A model generated the notes under the pieces. That model did no database searches and was not told where the DNA came from. It saw only the letters and a program-made list of their open reading frames with translations. From Caenimonas sp. SL110 (GTDB taxonomy: Bacteria > Pseudomonadota > Gammaproteobacteria > Burkholderiales > Burkholderiaceae_C), in NCBI RefSeq assembly GCF_001044395.1, contig NZ_JANU01000016.1, forward strand, positions 124,001 through 188,000: a DNA stretch of 64,000 nt, in the 5' to 3' direction. A program made the position numbers and the translations under genes. Shown piece after piece: positions 61,844 through 64,000 of the stretch (the first letter of the stretch is position 1; every line of letters starts with the position of its first letter).

Positions 61844-63291
61844 TGACTGAACCGGGCCGTGAGCGCGAAACGCCAACCCAGCGGGAGCGTCCCATTTCGC
61901 TGCGCCGCTACCTGTTGCTGGGCATCCTGGTGCCGGTCGGGCTGTTTGTCTTCATCAATGCATTCAGCCTCTATGCGCAAACGCTGGCAGCCGTGAACAC
62001 CGCGTATGACCGCACCCTTCTCGCCTCGGCCAAGTCGATCGGCGAGTTGCTTGATGTGGAAGGTTTCGACGAGGCCGCGAAACTGCGCGTCACCGTTCCC
62101 TATGCCGCACTCGAAGCGTTCGAGGCGGACAACCAGAGCCGCATGTTCTATCGCGTGTCCACGCAAAAGGGGCAGCTCATCTCGGGCTTCGAGGAGCTGC
62201 CCGCATGGACAGGAACACTGCCGGACCGCAACACCTACGCTGCCCTGGTGGATTTCTACGACGGCACGTTTCAAGGTGAGCCGGTCCGCATTGCCGTGTT
62301 GCTGCAGCCCGTCGCCAGCCAGGCCGGACGCGGCATGGCCGTGATCCAGGTTGCCGAGACGCTGGAGCTGCGCCAGACGCTCACCCGCAAGATCCTGGTC
62401 GATACGCTGTGGCGTCAGGCTGTGCTGGTGGCGGTGATTGCGCTGGTCGCCATCGTGGTGGTGCAACGCGCGACGCGCCCGGTGCGGCGGCTGAGCCAGA
62501 CGATGGAGCAGCGGCCCGAGGGCGACCTGAGCCCCGTCGACGTGCCGGATGCGCCTCGCGAACTGTTACCGCTCGTGGAAGCGACGAATCATGTGATGGC
62601 GCGGCTGGCTCATCTGCTCGATAACCAGAAACGATTTGTGCGCGACACCGCACACCAGTTGCGCACACCGCTTGCCGTGCTCAAGGTGCAAGTGCAATCG
62701 GCGCTTCATGGCGACATGGAGCCCCGGCAGGCGCTCATCGAAATCAACGATACGGTCGATCGCGCCACGGTGCTGGCCAACCAGATGCTGTCGCTGGCCA
62801 AGGTCGAGCAGATCCGCGAACAGGGGGACGTCCGTGTCGAGGACTTTTCAGAAATCGTGCGTACCATCGCGCTGGAGCTATCGCCGCTGATCGCGGGCAA
62901 GGACATCGACTTCGGCATCGACACCGTGCCCGCCCCGGTCCTGGCCCACGAATGGATGCTGCGCGAGCTCACGCGCAACCTGCTGCACAACGCGATCAAG
63001 CAATCGCCCCAGGGCGGCGCGATTTCGGTGCGGGTGGTGGCCGGCAACAACGCGGTCGCCATGACCATCACCGACAGCGGCCCGGGGATTGCCGCCGAGC
63101 TCAGGGCGCGGCTGTTCCAGCCGTTTTCTCCCGGCGATGCGCGCAGCGGATCAGGTCTGGGGCTGGCGATCTGCCTGGAAATCGTGAGCGCGCTCAAGGG
63201 CTCGATCAGCCTGGACAACCGCGAGTCGCACGGCGTCGTGCAAGGTCTGGATACAACTGTCCGCCTGCCACTGGCAGACAATGGCAATTGA
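61843..63291 (+). CDS. tctE: Sensor histidine kinase TctE
   Basis: A 482-residue inner-membrane kinase. Membrane segments at about residues 24-45 and 190-210 flank a periplasmic sensing domain (TctE N-terminal type, starting FSLYAQTLAAVNTAYDRTLLAS, quoted in part). A HAMP-like part follows, then the phospho-acceptor His271 in DTAHQLRTPLAVLK. ATPase boxes: NLLHNAIKQSP (N box), DSGPGI (G1) and GSGLGLAI (G2). It senses tricarboxylates and phosphorylates TctD. Its stop overlaps the next start by one base. Confidence 0.92.
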   Translation: MTEPGRERETPTQRERPISLRRYLLLGILVPVGLFVFINAFSLYAQTLAAVNTAYDRTLLASAKSIGELLDVEGFDEAAKLRVTVPYAALEAFEADNQSRMFYRVSTQKGQLISGFEELPAWTGTLPDRNTYAALVDFYDGTFQGEPVRIAVLLQPVASQAGRGMAVIQVAETLELRQTLTRKILVDTLWRQAVLVAVIALVAIVVVQRATRPVRRLSQTMEQRPEGDLSPVDVPDAPRELLPLVEATNHVMARLAHLLDNQKRFVRDTAHQLRTPLAVLKVQVQSALHGDMEPRQALIEINDTVDRATVLANQMLSLAKVEQIREQGDVRVEDFSEIVRTIALELSPLIAGKDIDFGIDTVPAPVLAHEWMLRELTRNLLHNAIKQSPQGGAISVRVVAGNNAVAMTITDSGPGIAAELRARLFQPFSPGDARSGSGLGLAICLEIVSALKGSISLDNRESHGVVQGLDTTVRLPLADNGN

Positions 63292-63704
63292 TGGATAAAT
63301 TGCGTATCGACAAGTGGCTGTGGGCGGCGCGCTTCTACAAGACGCGAAGCCTCGCTGTGGATGAGATCGTCAAGGGGCGCGTGGAAGTCAATGGCGCCGA
63401 AGTCAAGCCTGCGCGCGAGGTCAAGGCGGGCGACACGGTTTCGGTCAGGCAAGGCGCGATCACCCGCGCGGTCGTGGTCAAGGCGCTGTCGGCCATGCGA
63501 GGACCTGCTCCCGTTGCGCAGCTGCTCTATGAAGAAACGGCTGAGAGCGTGAAAGCGCGCGAGGCCTCTGCTGAACAACGAAAGCTCTCCCCCGAACCCG
63601 CGCGCTCGATCGAACACGGCCGCCCCACCAAGCGCGGACGGCGCGAGCTCGATGACGCGCAGCGCGGCTGGGGCGACCGGTGGAGCGCATCGGTCGATGA
63701 GTAG
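63291..63704 (+). CDS. S4-domain RNA-binding protein (Hsp15/HslR-like)
   Basis: A 137-residue protein with the S4 domain at residues 4-60 (LRIDKWLWAARFYKTRSLA, VNGAEVKPAREVKAGDTVSV). The middle carries PAPVAQLLYEE and the tail is basic (GRPTKRGRRELDDAQRGWGDRW), as in Hsp15, which binds 50S subunits carrying stuck nascent chains. Start overlaps the tctE stop by one base, an unexpected link to a sensor kinase operon. Confidence 0.9.
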   Translation: MDKLRIDKWLWAARFYKTRSLAVDEIVKGRVEVNGAEVKPAREVKAGDTVSVRQGAITRAVVVKALSAMRGPAPVAQLLYEETAESVKAREASAEQRKLSPEPARSIEHGRPTKRGRRELDDAQRGWGDRWSASVDE

Positions 63705-63821
63705 TTAAGCGCTCACCTGCCCTGGCCCCAGCGCTGCGGGCTTTCACTAGGCGCGTGGCGCGCCGCCTCATGGTGTACTTCTTGCTCGTCCGATGGACAA
63801 GACTTTCCAGGAGTACCTTTC

Positions 63822-64000
63822 ATGAAATTCAAGCTCTGGGCAGCAGCCCTTGCCGCCACTTTCGCATTCGCGGGCGCCGCCAACGCACAGCAGTTCTTTC
63901 GCATCGGCACGGGCGGCACCGCCGGCACCTACTACCCCGTCGGCGGCATGATCGCCAATGCCGTGTCGCAACCGGGCAAGCTCGTCGCCACGGCGCAAGC
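63822..64000 (+). CDS. TAXI family TRAP-type periplasmic receptor (3' end outside window)
   Basis: The first 59 codons are visible. CAGGAG precedes the ATG. Signal peptide MKFKLWAAALAATFAFAG ends near ANA-QQFFR. FRIGTGGTAGTYYPVGGMIANAVS (quoted in part) is the start of the TAXI domain, whose members bind glutamate-like or other carboxylates for TRAP transporters. The gene runs off the right edge. Confidence 0.9.
   Translation, partial: MKFKLWAAALAATFAFAGAANAQQFFRIGTGGTAGTYYPVGGMIANAVSQPGKLVATAQ

Overview
The window reads as chromosome of a high-GC betaproteobacterium, most likely a Comamonadaceae member of the Variovorax/Acidovorax type. This is inferred from the paralogous Tct/TAXI-type transport systems, a 3-hydroxybutyrate oligomer hydrolase, an HpnD-type squalene pathway gene, a FimV-like protein, a lone CesT-type chaperone, and the order tig-clpP-clpX-lon followed by the tRNA cluster Gly-Cys-Leu. 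Identifications come from reading motifs in the translated sequence; no database was searched.

Layout. 1-1238: 3' part of a FimV-like gene with an in-frame hexanucleotide repeat, ending at a shared bidirectional terminator. 1334-9226 (minus strand): the most unusual locus, a three-gene unit made of a small secreted Asn/Ser-rich protein, a CsgG-type outer-membrane lipoprotein carrying an OmpA-like tail, and a 1922-residue secreted protein built from about 24 Asn/Gln-laddered repeats. Its order resembles the Caulobacter holdfast-anchor genes hfaA-hfaB-hfaD. 9363-13382: glycosyltransferase, TRIC-type channel, DUF937 protein, sulfotransferase, FkbM methyltransferase and a zinc-ribbon protein. 13383-16522: IS remnant, an FNR-box cytochrome c, class I fumarase and glutamate racemase. 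16552-22200 (minus): MFS permease, an unknown protein and a 1219-residue RTX/Ig-repeat exoprotein. 22326-28814 (minus): three tRNAs, lon, clpX, clpP and tig.

28885-35862 (minus) is a tightly packed five-gene unit (porin, cyanophycin-synthetase-like ATP-grasp enzyme, TctC receptor, TctA-TctB fusion, methyltransferase) starting 12 nt after a tRNA-Leu. 36030-40430 is an RND efflux pair with a TetR-type operator-like site. 40563-42448 holds two squalene/phytoene synthase genes. 42390-43133 is a probable ADP-ribosyltransferase-fold protein. 43269-46104: HAD hydrolase, ferrochelatase and an alpha/beta hydrolase, with copies of a dispersed palindromic repeat. 46170-54973: a branched-chain-type ABC transporter (K, G, F, H, M) followed by a 3-hydroxybutyrate oligomer hydrolase, with a -24/-12 promoter, paired palindromes and an adjacent sigma-54 activator. 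55134-57930: an orphan type III chaperone gene and a 779-residue effector-like membrane protein. 57927-63291: a complete tctABC transporter with divergent tctDE two-component genes. 63291-64000: an S4-domain RNA-binding protein and the start of a TAXI receptor.

The loci most likely to hold undescribed biology are the CsgG-linked repeat-fibre locus, the chaperone/effector pair, the ART-like protein, and the ATP-grasp/Tct/porin operon.
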